Source: Aedes albopictus
Taxonomy: Eukaryota; Arthropoda; Insecta; Diptera; Culicidae
Direction: 5' to 3'
Assembly (NCBI RefSeq): GCF_035046485.1
Contig: NC_085138.1
Span: 361,773,238 to 361,837,237 of the forward strand
DNA: 64,000 nucleotides
The position numbers and the translations under genes were made by a program. This document shows, one piece after another, positions 46,411 through 58,527 of this stretch. The stretch's first letter is position 1. Each line of letters opens with the position of its first letter. A model generated the notes under the pieces. That model was not told the DNA's origin, made no database searches, and was given only the letters and a program-made list of their open reading frames with translations.

Positions 46411-49400
46411 ATGGAGGAGAGTTTTTGGTGAAATTTTCTTTATTTTAGAGGAATTTCTCTAATGATTATAATACTCCTACAGAAATTATTACTGAAATCC
46501 CTCATGTAATTACAGCTTAGATTCCTACGTACAAAAAAAATGCTGTGATATTTCTAGGCATTTTTTGAATTCCCAGCTGTGATTCCTTCAATGATTTCTA
46601 CGAGGATTTCTACAGAAATTTTTCTAAGTATTTCCCTAATAACTCATGCAGGAAATTCGCTTGAAATTCCTTCAGAAACTTTCGCTACGATTACACAAGG
46701 AATGCTTCTGGCATTAATTCAGGAATTTCCTAAAGAATTCACCAGGAAGTCTTGTTGGAATTCCTCAACCAATTCCTGCTACCAGGAATTCTTAGTGGGC
46801 TTTTAAGAGCAATTACTGAAGAATCCTCAGCTGATATTGTTTGAGAAATTCCAGCAAAACTTCCAGAAAAAATGGCAGGAATATCCGAAGGAATCCTAGC
46901 AAGAATTTCAGGTGATGTTACTAGGGAAAAATCTAAAGGTATCGTTGAAAAATCTATGGAGAAATCACAAATGGAATTCCTATTGGAACACTTGAAGGAA
47001 TTACAGGCAGCATATGTAAAGGAATCTTTGGAGAAACCTCTGGGGTAATCTGAGCAAGAATTTCGAGAGAAATCCTATCATAATTTTGTAGAGGAATTTC
47101 AAGAGGATCTCTCAAAACACTTTTTCTTGGATTCCTCCAAAAGTATCTCTTTGCATTTTTCTGGGTATTTTCCCAAGAATTCCTTCAGAACCTCATTTAC
47201 GAAAAAAAAATCTAGAATGCCCAGTCCATAGGAATTTCTACAAAAGTTCCTCTTGGGATTTTTACAGGTTGTTTTTTTTTCAAAACTGTCCTCTACAAAG
47301 TTCACTTCAATTTTCCCCAAAATTCCTGCTAGGTTTAATCCACGAATTCCTCAAATTGAATTGAATCAATGAATTATTATTGATTGGATTCATCCACCAA
47401 CTACTACTGTAACTTCTCTTCTGTAACATCCTTCAGAATTTTTCTTGCGCTTCTTCTAAGAATGTATCTAACGATTGTTTCAGGAATTCCTCTTCGTTTT
47501 CTTATTGGAAATCCTCTTCAGATTCCTTTGAGAGATTAAGTTGAAATTGATTCAGATTTCTCGGGGAATTCGTGGTGGGAAACCTCTTGGAAGTCTGCCT
47601 GGGATTCCTCAAGCCATTAATGACGGTAATTATTCAGAAATTCCTGGAGGATTCTTGAGCGCCACCCTGAAATGCTTGTGAAATCCCAGCAAAAATGCTT
47701 GGAGAAATTCTGGTAGGAATTCCTGAAGGAATCACAGCAAGAATTCATAGAGATATTCCGAGAGGATGTGAATAAACTGTAGTGTTTCTTAAAGGGACAT
47801 TCTTTGTTGAGGGAAGAATCCCAGCAGAAATTCTAGCACAATCTCATCAGGCATCCCTGGAGGAATTCTAAGAAGATTTCTCAAAAGATTTCTCCAGCAA
47901 TTTTTGTAGGGATGACTGCTGGGGTTCTTCTGAAGATCCCTCTAAGGATCCCTCCGGAATTTCTCCCAGGAATTCTTCTCCAAGAAATCCTCTTGCAATA
48001 CATCCAGTAAACAACAGGGATTCCAAAAATACCTTCTGGAATTTCTTAGGAAATTCTTGCTGAGATTTTCATAGAATATCTCCATAAAATATAAATATTG
48101 CGCTTAAAAGTCCTGCAAGAATTACTGGAGCATTCTCTGCAGATATTGCATGGGAATCTCAAAAAAAAAATCAGGAGGATATCTACCTGAAATGTCTAGA
48201 AAAACCCCAATAGCAGTCCCGGAGAAATTCCAGTAGCAGTTCATAATATATTCTAAAGAGGATTCCCGGTAGGAATCTGGAGAAATCCATGAATAAGTTA
48301 CAGCAGGAATTACTGGAGGAGTCCCAGCAAGAAATTCCTATTGGTTATGCAAGAATAATTGAGGAGTCCGGGTGCAAAGGGGTGTAAGTGGTCATTTTGT
48401 CGATATTGAGCTGAGCATATCGAAAAATTCTTATAATTTTAAGCTTTCAGGTTTTTTTTTCAAGATTATTTTTACGATGAATTACAATACATCAGAGAAA
48501 ATTGGGTCGATTTTGAAACTTTATACATTTTGTATTGGATGAAAAATTAATGGAAAACTTCATTCACTCAAACCTCATTTACTCGAAAGTATATGTTTGT
48601 TACTTACACCCCTTTGCTTCTAACCACCTTAATTCTTGCGGAAATTTATGGAAGAATCCCAAGAGCAATGCCGGGAAGAATTCTTGATCAAAACCTGTGA
48701 AAGAAGCACAGTAGGAATTTCTGGGAGAGTCCATGGAGAAATCCTTTTAAATGTCTCAATAAGAATTTCCGCAGGAGTCCCAGCAGACATTCTCGTAGGA
48801 TTTTTGAGAGGAAAATCTGAATGTAGCCCTGGAGAAACCCTTGAAGCTATTTCTTCAGCAATTCCCGCAGGATTCGCCTAGAGAAGATCATCAGGTTTTC
48901 CTGGAGGCATTCCTCTTGCAATTTTCCGAAAGGGGTTTTAAACATATTTTTATACATATTCCTTCTGTGATACCTTCAAGGACTACTGCGAATCATTTAT
49001 AAATTTCTTCAAGGATACCTTAAGATTTTTTTCTAAGAGTACCTACCAGCAGAAACTCCAACTAGAATTTCTCCAAGAATTGTCTGGGATTGTTCTAGAA
49101 ATTCCTCTTGAGAGCCCTTCTAGAATTCCTGGAGGATTCTCAGCAGACATTGCCTGTGAAATCTCAACAAAACTTCATGGTGGATTGTATTAGAAATTTC
49201 TGAATGCTTCCAGCATCACTTCTGGAGATATCTCAGCAATAATTCATAAAGGAATTTCAAGTTGCTTCCCAGCTGAAAAAAAGTAAGAATATTTCTGAAA
49301 TGATCGTCATGTAAATCCCCGAAGGAATCAAAACAAGATTTTATTTTTTTTTTTGAAAGTATCACAGTTGTAACCACTAGCGTGGTCAACTGTTCCTCTT

Positions 49401-49644
49401 TTTTTAAACTCGTTCTCCAGGAACAAAAAAGAGAACAAGAATGATGGAAGAGGTGGAACTTGCTCTCTCTTCCATTCCTCTGATTCTCATGCTTATAGAA
49501 GAGAATGAATGAGAAATAAGAAAACTAAGCCGGAGCTAGTGACTGTAATTGAGTGAGGTACTCCAGCAATAATTTCTGCAAAAATCATAGGAATTTCTTC
49601 AAGCATACCTTAGGGTGGCTTTTTAGGGTTTCACCCCCAAGTTG
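46411..49644. repeat. Degenerate AATTCCTGGAGG minisatellite filling the TTAA element
   Basis: Units switch orientation several times (TTCCT-type near 46440-46800, 47100-47500 and 48900-49130; GGAAT-type near 46810-47090, 47640-47870 and 48120-48350). Sequence between units is AT-rich. A MITE interrupts at 48358-48634. Confidence 0.7.
48358..48634. mobile_element. MITE, AAAGGGGTGTAAGTGAC family, copy B
   Basis: Colinear, diverged copy of 14438-14716, starting AATTGAGGAGTCCGGGTG and ending ACCACCTTAATT, with GCAAAGGGGTGTAAGTGG and TTACACCCCTTTGC inverted near the ends. Confidence 0.75.
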
Positions 49645-50518
49645 AGATGCAGTCGCTGTTCCACTTGGAGCGTTATTCCAGTACGAAGGAGAAAGCAGAA
49701 GGAGGTGTATTCTATCACAAAGAACAACTTTGTAGAACACTCGAAAAATCATGAAAATCCATAGATAAAGTTATATCTGAAAACCTATTACAAGGGGCCG
49801 TCCATAAACAATGACACATAACTCTTAAAGTTGAACAGATAAGGTAATAGTTTGTTCGGCAAACTTTCCAATAATACCTTTTTCTGCAACTTTGTAGCAG
49901 ACACCAATACTCTATCTTCATTTTTGAGAAAAGTGAATTCCTATCGCACTTTTAGGTGGATTAATCATCAAGGTGAAAATCTTAAAATAAAGATTTAAGT
50001 ATATAGAACAAACTCTTCTAAGACATCATACCTCTAAATTCAATATTTGAAGCCTTAAAAAGGATTATGAATGCGAACCCCAGTATACAGTATGTAGCAG
50101 GTTCCTCCGGAGATTATGTCCGGAAATCCGAAATCCGGTACTGGTTCCGCAGCGGCGGCATGCCTATAGCACAGAGCGATCATTTTATGGCCAAATACAT
50201 TTTACAATACAAATTTCAGAACGAAAATATGTTTGAGATTCAATAAAATTGTCAAAAAATACCCCCGTGGCAAGGCATTTCTCAGTTCCCAGAAAGGGGG
50301 GAGGGGTCAGGGGGGATGCCACACCCAGATATTGGAAGACCAACTAACCGCATTTAATTTAAAATTGGTTTCAAATTTTTTGATTGTATGGTCTTTGAGT
50401 AGTAGTCGATTGAAAAAAAGTGGTTCGTCTAGGGCTTTTGAGGGTTAAGCGGTTAAGAATAAAAAAAACTATTCTGAATACAACAACGCTTTCTTTTTTT
50501 TCTTTTCCCTCTTTTCAG

Positions 50519-50727
50519 CCAGTGTCCACAGCTTAGCCACCCCGGTCGGTTCGTTTGCTTCCGGTCCCATCATGGACCGCTGGGGTCGCAAACCGGCTCT
50601 CATGCTCGCGATCGTACCACTCTTCTTCGGATGGATCTTCCTAGCGACAGCGTCATCGCACTTCCTCATACTGGTTGGACGGGTTGTTGCCGGTATCGCC
50701 GTTGGATTGATCGCCGCCCCCGCACAG
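50519..50727 (+). CDS. Sugar transporter (Tret1-like), coding exon 4 of 5
   Basis: The exon encodes residues 182-251: helices 2 to 4 of the major facilitator fold. The family signature loop between helices 2 and 3 is intact as D201-R-W-G-R-K206, and helix 4 carries GRVVAGIAVG (235-244), the usual GR...G..VG block. The acceptor follows a strong pyrimidine tract ending CTCTTTTCAG|CC and the donor is GCACAG|GTACGA (phase 0). It lies only 74 bp beyond the end of the TTAA element 45609-50444, so that insertion came close to the splice acceptor without breaking it. Confidence 0.95.
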
Positions 50728-52322
50728 GTACGATACAAATAAAATAAAACGGACTTCCATGATAAATAACCGGTGCGGTCGAGTCTCGTGCGTGCGTGTG
50801 TCGACATAATCCTGTTTGTTTTCTGTCTGGCCATATTGACTAAGTCTTCCTTCGTCATCATAGGTAGAAGATGTACACATGTTCATCAGAAGAAGACGAG
50901 CCAACGAACGACCTTGCCGGACAGTTATCCGCTATAACAGAGCTATCCAATCCAAACGCCGCCGACTCAATCATATGTGTACGAGAAGAGAACAAGCCGT
51001 TGCTCACGTTCGCCAATTTTCAAGATCAGAAAGTTGCCATTTTCCATAATTTATTCATTGCATCTTTCTGTGGGAAGAGCTAGGGTTGTCTACAATATTG
51101 ACAAAAATATTTTTGAAAAACTTTTTTATACGAACATTCAAATAGAAATCCACTTTATCTTTAGAATGGAAGAATCTTTCGATACCAATATTCCAGTACG
51201 TTTTTGAAGACCTGGATATTTCCAAAAAGTGCCTAAATTTGGAGACCTCAACATTTTCTAAATTCACAGTAGGTATAAAAATGAAAACGAACAACCCCAG
51301 TCATCGACGCCGTCACCATCTTAAAAGTACGATAATCTCTCAATTAGATTGAATCGACGTAACAAAGTGTCGTCGGCTTAATCTCAAGAAGAGACAGACG
51401 TCGTCGCCGGTGCGAATTATGCATGCATGGACCCATCCTCCACTCAAGCAACGCAACGTAATAACCAACAACGATGTGGCTCTTAAACGGTTCCGAGTCA
51501 TTCTTCTTCTACGGCGGCGATGATAACAATCGTGCGCGGACAACCAGGAACTTGTTTCCGCGTGGATTTTGATTTATGTGCGTGCCAAGATAAATCCAGC
51601 TGAGACGCTGCACAGTGAGAAAAAAAAACGAATGAACGAAGTCTCGTCTGGTTCAGACCACACAGGAGGAAACAACTACCTTAGTTTTGTGGTGAGCCAG
51701 TTCCACTTCCAGGGCTTCATCCTCTTCTCCACAACCGCAATCGAGTGATTGGCAGGTCGATCAATTCACCGTAGACCTCCACTTCAGCTCTGTGTCGTAC
51801 ACCAGTACTGGGTTCTGGAAATCAATAGCTTTCTAGAGTCTTAGAAAAGTTACCGGGCGCAAGAACTCTCCTAGTTTAAAGTGACATTAACAAAAGTGGT
51901 CAAAGCCCAGGAGGGCATCGGGAAGACCCCCTCGTTCAAACATATCTGCATAGTAGATATGAACATCCCAGGTACCTTTGCAATAGCTACTTTGAAGGTT
52001 GGATTCGAAACTCCATCCAGATTTATCCATGCAGCCCCCACAAGGTCCTCATCCGTTAACACCCATTAACCATCAACACCAGCCCCAGAGGTCTTACAAA
52101 AGGAGATCAAGCACTCGTATCATGGCGTAGGAAGATTTGCTTGTCCAATACGCCACCAATACGCTGGAGGTATCCCATTCCTAGAGTGAACTTGCCTGGA
52201 GAGTGTCCGTCCATGAATGGTGTAGCATTTTGCTAAGATCAATGTAACGATCAAGCATGTTTTATATGTTCTCGTCCATTCATCCTTCGACACGGGTTGC
52301 ATGACACCTTGAATTGGGGTTC
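50728..52322. other. Start of intron 4
   Basis: Intron sequence of moderate GC. No exon with matching phase or transporter similarity is seen. The stretch 51640-52322 continues beyond the hAT insertion at 54891, which shows where the undisturbed intron reads through. Confidence 0.5.
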
Positions 52323-52330
52323 CCTGTCTG

Positions 52331-54882
52331 CATTGGCGTAGCTAGGCCCCCATCAAATCGGAACAATTTTTTTAAAAGAATCGCCTGAGGATTTCTTGGA
52401 GGATTCCTGAAAAAAATATTTGAAGCAATTCCTAGAGAAATCTCAGGAGGAATTCATGCAAGAATCCCAGGAAAAATTATTGGAATAATTCTTGGATAAA
52501 CTCCGGGAGGAATTCTTGGGCAAATTTCTTAATGAATTCCTAGAAGAATTCTTGGAGAAATGGCGGTAGTAATTTCTGAAGGACTCCTGGAGGAGTGCCT
52601 GGAGGAATCCCTATAGAAATCTCTGGAGGATTTTCTGGAGGAATGCCTGGAGGAACCCCTGGATAAATTCCTGGAGACATGCCTGTATTAATTCCTGGAA
52701 GGATCTCTCGAGAAATTCCTTAACAGATCCCTTGAGAATTTCCTTGAAGAATCCCTGTAGAAATTCCTGGAGTAATGTCTGGAGCAATCTCTGGATAAAT
52801 TCCTAAGTGAATTCTTGTCGGAGTTTTTAGAAGAATTCTGGGAGGGACTTCTAGAAGAACTCCCGGAGGAATCTCTAGATAAATCCCTAGAGAAATCCCG
52901 GGATGAGTTCATGGAGAAACTCCCAGGATAATTCTTTGAAGAAACCTCTTGAAAAATTCCTAGAGGAATCCTTACAGAAACTTCTAGAGAAATTCTTGGA
53001 AGAATCTCTGGGAAAATTTTTGGAAAAATCCTTGGAGGAATCCCTGAAACAATTTCTGGAGGAACCTCAGGAGGAATGCCCGGAAAGTTCTGGACAAATT
53101 CCTTGCGGAATCCCAGGAAGAATTTCTGGATAAATTTATAAAGGAAATTTTGGGGAAATTCCGTGGAACTATCCCTGGAAAAATTCGTGGAGGAATTTTT
53201 CAATGAATTCCTGGAGGAATTCTTGAATTAACTCCTGGAGGAATCTCAAGAGAAATTCTCGAAGCAATAACTGGAGGAATTTCTGAAAAAAAAAAATCTA
53301 AGAGAAATTTCTGAAGAAATTCCATGAGAAATTTCTAGAGGAATTCCCAGATGGATTTTTGGAGGAATTCCAGGAGGAATTGCGGTATTAATTTCTGAAG
53401 GAATTCCTATAGGAGTTCCTGGATCGATTCCTGGAGGACTTTCTGAAGGGATTCTTGGGGTAATTCTTAAGAAACATCTTGAGGAACTTCTGGAGGCATC
53501 CTTAGAGGAATTTCTAGAGAACTACTTGGAATCGGTGGAATTTCTGGAGGGATCCATGAAATAAATCCTGGAGGAATGTGTAGAGGAAACCCTAGAGAAG
53601 AAATTCTTGGATTAATTCTTGGAGGAAACCCAGGAAAAATTTTCGTAGGAATTCATGGAAGAATTCTTGGATCCATTCTTGAATAAACTTCCGGAGGAAT
53701 TCCTGAGGAAATACCTTCGGTAATTCCTGGAGAAATTCTTGGTAGAACTCTTGCAGAAAAGCCTTAATGAAATCCCAGAGGAATGCCAGGAGGAATACCT
53801 GGAATAATTCTTGAAAAAAAATCGGAAGGAATTTCCGAAGGAATCCCTTGAGGAGTTCCTGGAGGAATCTCAAGATTTATTTCTGATGAAATACAAAGTT
53901 CGATTTCTGAGGGAATTCCAGGAGGAGTTTCTGAAGAATTCTCAGGGGAAATACTGAAGAAACCACTGAAATTCCTGAGGAAATCCTGAAATCCTGGATT
54001 AATTCCTGGGGGAGTTTCTGAAGGAATCCCGACAAGAGTTCTTGCAGGAATTTTTAAAATAATCCCGGAATTCGTTTTTGAAAGAATAACAGAAGAAATT
54101 TCCGGTGAATCGCTGGAGGAACTCTTGAAGTAATTTCTGAAGAAATCCGTTGAAGAATCCCGGAAGCAATTCCTTGAGGAACCCTTTATGGAATCTCAGG
54201 AGAGCTTTCTTAGTGAATACCTGGGAGAATTTTTGTAGGAATATTCCTGGATGAAAAAATGTAGAAATCAATGTCTGCAGTAATTGTTATAGGAATACTA
54301 GGATCCATAAAGGTTTTTTGTACAAATTTTTCAAGCAATTCTTGGAGTATTTTTTAATAATCTCTAAGTATTTTTTCTAAAAGGTTTCTGGAATACATTC
54401 CTGCAGAAATACTTCGAATCATTCCAGATGTAATTATTGGAGCAATCTCCAGTGGAATTCTGGAATGCATATATGGAGAAATCCCTGTAGAAATCTCTGA
54501 ATATCTGCAGAAATACCTTAAAGGATCTCTGGAGAAATTCCTGAAGGAAACCTCAAAAAATCACTGGAACAAGTTTTGGTGGAACCTCTAAAGATATCTC
54601 AGGACAAATCCCCGAAAAAATGTGTAGTGGAATCCCTAGATAAACTCTTCATTGAATTTCTGGAAGAAGCCATGGTGGAATCACTGAAGCATGCTATGGA
54701 AAAAAAATCTTGAAGGAATTGTTCGTACTCATATATAGTTTACGAAACTATGAACAAATCTAAAACAGTCATTTTTAATACTCAAAACTACAATACCGAT
54801 TTGCATATTCACATCCTCATCCCGCTTAAAATTCATCTCAAGTCAGGCCCCCTTCCAGGAAAAAATCCTAGCTACGCCACTG
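52331..54882. mobile_element. 2.55-kb hAT-type element filled with minisatellite, TSD CCTGTCTG
   Basis: Ends CATTGGCGTAGCTAGG (left) and, inverted, CAGTGGCGTAGCTAGG (right), with a perfect 8-bp duplication CCTGTCTG at 52323-52330 and 54883-54890. A CCCCCATCAAAT / GGGGGCCTGACTT region follows inside the ends. Everything from about 52370 to 54720 is the GGAATTCCTGGAGG minisatellite in one orientation; there is no transposase. This places a complete 2.3-kb array within the borders of a mobile element. Confidence 0.85.
52370..54720 (+). repeat. GGAATTCCTGGAGG minisatellite inside the hAT element
   Basis: Degenerate units of about 12-15 bp (GGAGGAATTCCTGGAGAA and variants) run in one orientation throughout. 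Periodic frames such as 52688-53203 (-) and 52903-53133 (+) are artefacts. Confidence 0.8.
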
Positions 54883-54890
54883 CCTGTCTG

Positions 54891-57250
54891 GTGGACTTAT
54901 ATGTGTGAGTGGAAGTGGTGGTTAAGAAGACTCTTATAGGTTTATGGTGGGATTCTTATGCGGATTGCACAGTAGATCTAGTTGAGAGCTCGGTTGTAGT
55001 CATGGTTGGAGACGTTCCGGTGAAGCTGAGCATATCTTTATATATTGATGAGATTAAATGAAAATTTTGTTAAGATATTCTGGTGGAAAACTCGGAATAG
55101 TCTTGGAAGCCTTTTTACTTTCAAGTCGAACCTTCCAGGAATTTCGATTGTTATTCCGGAATAACAGGGATATATCCAGGATCTCCCAATTTCCTCCAGA
55201 AGCTCCTTACGTGATTCCGCCAGGGATTTCTTTCGGGAATGCTACGAAAATTCTTCCTGAAATTCTTGCAGCAATTCCTTCCGAGATTCCTTCGGGAGTT
55301 CCTTATTAGATCTCTTAAAAAGTACCTTCAGATATCTATTCAAGGAGCTTCTTCCAAGTTTCCTCCTTTTGGAATATCTTCAGAAGATTTTTCTATCGTC
55401 TTATGAGCATCTGAGAGAATTTCAGAATGAATTTCCGGAGGAATTCCAAAAGAACCTGCAGGAATCCTGGGAGGAGTTTTTGGCGGTATGCCGGGAGGAG
55501 TTCCTGGAAAAATCCCGCAGGAGTTGCTAGAGAAATCTCGGTAGGGGTACCTGTAGGAATCCTCTTGGAGGAAAACCCAGAAAAAGTTCTTGGAAGAATT
55601 CCACAAAAAATATTGAAGGAATCTTGGAAGGTTTCCTAAATTAGTTTCACAACATTTTTCTGGATGAATCTCAAAAGGAGCGCATCCAGGATGGAATCCC
55701 AAAAAGAACTCAAGGAGGAATTCCAGACATGCCAGCTTGTGAAAGAATTTCAAAAGGAATTCCTGAATTAATCACTGAAGGAACGCGTGGACAAATCTTA
55801 ACAAAAAATTCCTGAAATATTTCCTGGATGAATCCCATGAAGAATTCCTGAAAAAAAGTAGAAGAAACTCCTGGAGGAATTTTGAATGAATTCCTGGGCG
55901 AAGTAAGTTGCTTGGGGTATCTCGGAGAAAATCTCAGAAGGTCCTGAAAAAATCTCTGCAGAAAATCTTGATAGATTTTATAAAGAAAATCCGGGAGAAA
56001 TCCTCTAAAAGAAGAATCTCAAAAGGAGCTCTTTGAGAAATTTCCGAAGGAACTCATCGAGGAATTCCAGAAAGAACTCCTCTAGAGGAATCACAGAAAC
56101 AACTCCTGAAAGAATTCAAGAAAGAACCCTTATAGGAATTACCTTATAATACTTCTGAAGTATTATTCATAAATGGTAAATTCTAAAAGAAACTTTCTGA
56201 GAAATCACACAAGTACTTCTTTCTTGATGAATCCCAGCTATCCTCCAGAGTTGAGGAATAACTCTCGGGATTCATCCAGGAATTTGATCCAAAACTTTTC
56301 CAGGAATTTCTCCTGGGATATTTCCGGGAATCCTTTGTAAAATTCATCCAGAAAATCCTTCCGGTTTTTTTCTAGAAGTTCCTTCAGTGATTCGTCCAAA
56401 AGTTTTTCTTGAAATACTTTCCATACATACATCCTGGAGTCCATTAAGCGTTCCTTCTGTAATTACCCTATTCAGAAGTGTCTGCTGCGATTCCTAAAGA
56501 AGAATTCAATTAAAGTTTAGTATGAACATTTAGATGGGATGCTCGGAATGATCTTGGAAGGATTATTTTCTTCCAAATTATTTCGTCGGAAACCTCACCT
56601 AAATCGTTCCGGAAAATCTCCTAGTACCTCCCAGGAATTTTGAGTTTGATTTCTGAAAAAAACTCATTATTTTTCCTTCTGAAGTGCTATCTGGTATTCT
56701 TCCAGAAGTTTTTTTTTCTGAGATTCTGAATGTTGTTCTATTTGGTTTTCCATCAGGAACCCCTTAAGGGCCATTTCTCTAGGAGTTCATTCTGTGATTG
56801 CTCCAGAAATTCTTTCCGAGATTCTTCCGGGAGTTCCTTCCAAGAAGCCTCCAGAGGAATTTCTCAAGGAAGTCCTGCAGTAATTAGATACGAATTTCAT
56901 AGCATTCAGTAAAAAAAAAACTTCTGGAGAATTTTCATGAAGTACTCCTGAAGGAATTGCAGAATTAACTTCCGGGGGATTTCTAGAAGAGTCTGCAGAA
57001 ATGACAAAAGTTACTCCTAGAGGAAGCCCTGAAAATGTTTTTTGAGGGCTCCAATGAGATTTTTTAGAAAAATCTCGGAAGGATTTCCTGGAAGAAAATA
57101 CCAGAACGAATTCCTTGAGAAATCCCAGCAGAATCTCATGGAGAAATCCTGGAAGTAGTTTCTGGAGAAATCCCAGCAGAAGTTCTTGGAAGATTCCTGC
57201 AAGAATTTCTTGGAGGAATCCCGCAAGGTTTTTTGAGAATTTCTCCAGTC
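54891..57250. repeat. Minisatellite of the same family, switching orientation
   Basis: After about 200 bp of intron sequence the array resumes: TTCCT-orientation near 55130-55370, GGAAT-orientation 55400-56170, TTCCT 56230-56880, GGAAT 56920-57240. The border at 57250 is followed by single-copy-like sequence. I did not find terminal inverted repeats around this block. Confidence 0.65.
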
Positions 57251-57662
57251 ATCAATTAGTGCACTGTTTCACGCGGGTGAAGCACACTTTTCGAATTCAA
57301 TCGCACTACTCATGAGAGTTGACGAAAATTCTCTAAGCCTGAACCGTAAACAACAAAGGCACGACACGTCAAGGACTATAGGGCACTGCATGAAATTCTC
57401 TTCTTCTGTTTCACTCTTACAAAAATTTTGTAAACAACAAGACCAAGAAACGTCAAAATTCCATACAAAAGCAAAACAATGCAGTGCCCTACGCAAATTG
57501 TCCTTAGCAACCGCAGCATAGGGCATCTTGGTGATCTAAAGAACTAGAAAAAATGTCATGCTCATTTCGTATCATTAATTAGTGACCGAGGTTTACATGT
57601 GCTTCTAGTTTGAGTTTTATACTAAAATAAGGTTAAAGTGCGAAGTGGGACACCCTCCGTGG
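57251..57662. other. Intron 4 sequence with a short inverted repeat
   Basis: TAGGGCACTGCA at 57378-57389 and its complement at 57479-57490 may mark a tiny MITE or be chance. Nothing else recognised. Confidence 0.3.
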
Positions 57663-57718
57663 CCCCGAGATGAACTAGACTAGGGTTAAAAATCTCGTTA
57701 ATACAGATAAAAAAAAAT
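57663..57718 (+). mobile_element. 5'-truncated Feilai-like SINE tail
   Basis: CCCGAGATGAACTAGACTAG and AATCTCGTTAATACAGATAA with an A tail, flanked by a perfect 9-bp TSD CCTCCGTGG (57654-57662, 57719-57727). Confidence 0.85.
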
Positions 57719-57829
57719 CCTCCGTGGTCCGCATAAGACGAAAGCTCCAGCATTCGATTCGATTTTATATTTTTTTTTAAATGCGTATAGGTATTTATGC
57801 AATTCAGTATCATAATTTCAATTTTATAC

Positions 57830-58527
57830 AACTCATTTGAGTATCATAATGGTCAACTTTTCCGCACTGGTTCATTATGCAACTGAAATGAGTTGCATAA
57901 TGAAAAATAGTTGCATAATGTTCATTATGCAACTCATTTGAGTTGCATTATGAACATTATGCAACCCAAATGAGTTGTATAATGAAAAAATCATTGCATA
58001 AAATTTTGTATGTAACTCGTTGCCAAACTCGATTTTTTCAGCACTCTTCGTATTTATCCAACTCGGCAAGCCTCGTTGGATAAATGTACGACTCGTGCTG
58101 AAAAAATCAACTTTTTGCAACTCGTCACATAAATAACTATTATGTAACAAGTTGCAAAAAGGTGTTTTTTTTTTCAGTACGAATCGTACATTTATACGTA
58201 CGAAGAGTGCTGAAAGAATCGGCTTTTGCAACGAGTTCCTTACAATTTTTTTTTTTTGTAATTGCGTTGCGGCCTACCTTACTTCACTGCAGCAAGGGTG
58301 CCGAAAAGTACTACTTTTCGGCACTCTTTAGAGTGCTGACAATACTACTCGTTACATAAATAACTATTGTGCCATGATTTTTTCATTATACAACTCATTT
58401 GAGTTGCCTAATGTTCATATTACAACTCAAATGAACATTATGCAACTATTTTTTGATTAAGCAACTCATTTCAGTTGCATAATGAATCAGTTCGGAAAAA
58501 TTGGTCATTATGATACCAAAATGAGTT
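57830..58527. mobile_element. 698-bp inverted-repeat element of the GAGTTGCATAATG family
   Basis: The ends AACTCATTTGAGTATCATAA and, inverted, AACTCATTTTGGTATCATAA continue as inverted repeats through the TTTTCCG and TTCATTATGCAACTGAAATG blocks. Inside, several nested hairpins (57907-57963, 58080-58220) repeat GTTGCATAATG. Fragments of the family occur at 18095-18235, about 59320-59465 and 62395-62590. Confidence 0.65.

Larger units (their letters stand above)
45609..50444. mobile_element. 4.8-kb TTAA-flanked element with 0.8-kb inverted repeats
   Basis: TTAA flanks both ends (45605-45608, 50445-50448) and the termini CCCTCAAAAGCCCTAG are of the piggyBac CCY type. The inverted repeats 45609-46410 and about 49644-50444 are nearly identical, so frames 45605-45820 (-) and 50233-50448 (+) give the same 71 residues. 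The interior 46411-49644 is minisatellite plus a MITE, with no transposase. It ends 74 bp upstream of exon 4, inside intron 3. The near identity of the arms suggests recent insertion or gene conversion. Confidence 0.85.

Noticed and set aside
52688..53203. 171-residue - strand frame, Ser/Arg/Phe/Pro periodic
   Set aside because: Same minisatellite, here inside the hAT element 52331-54882.
3930..57250. Possible CRISPR-like array
   Set aside because: Repeats are degenerate and contiguous with no regular unique spacers, and the genome is eukaryotic.
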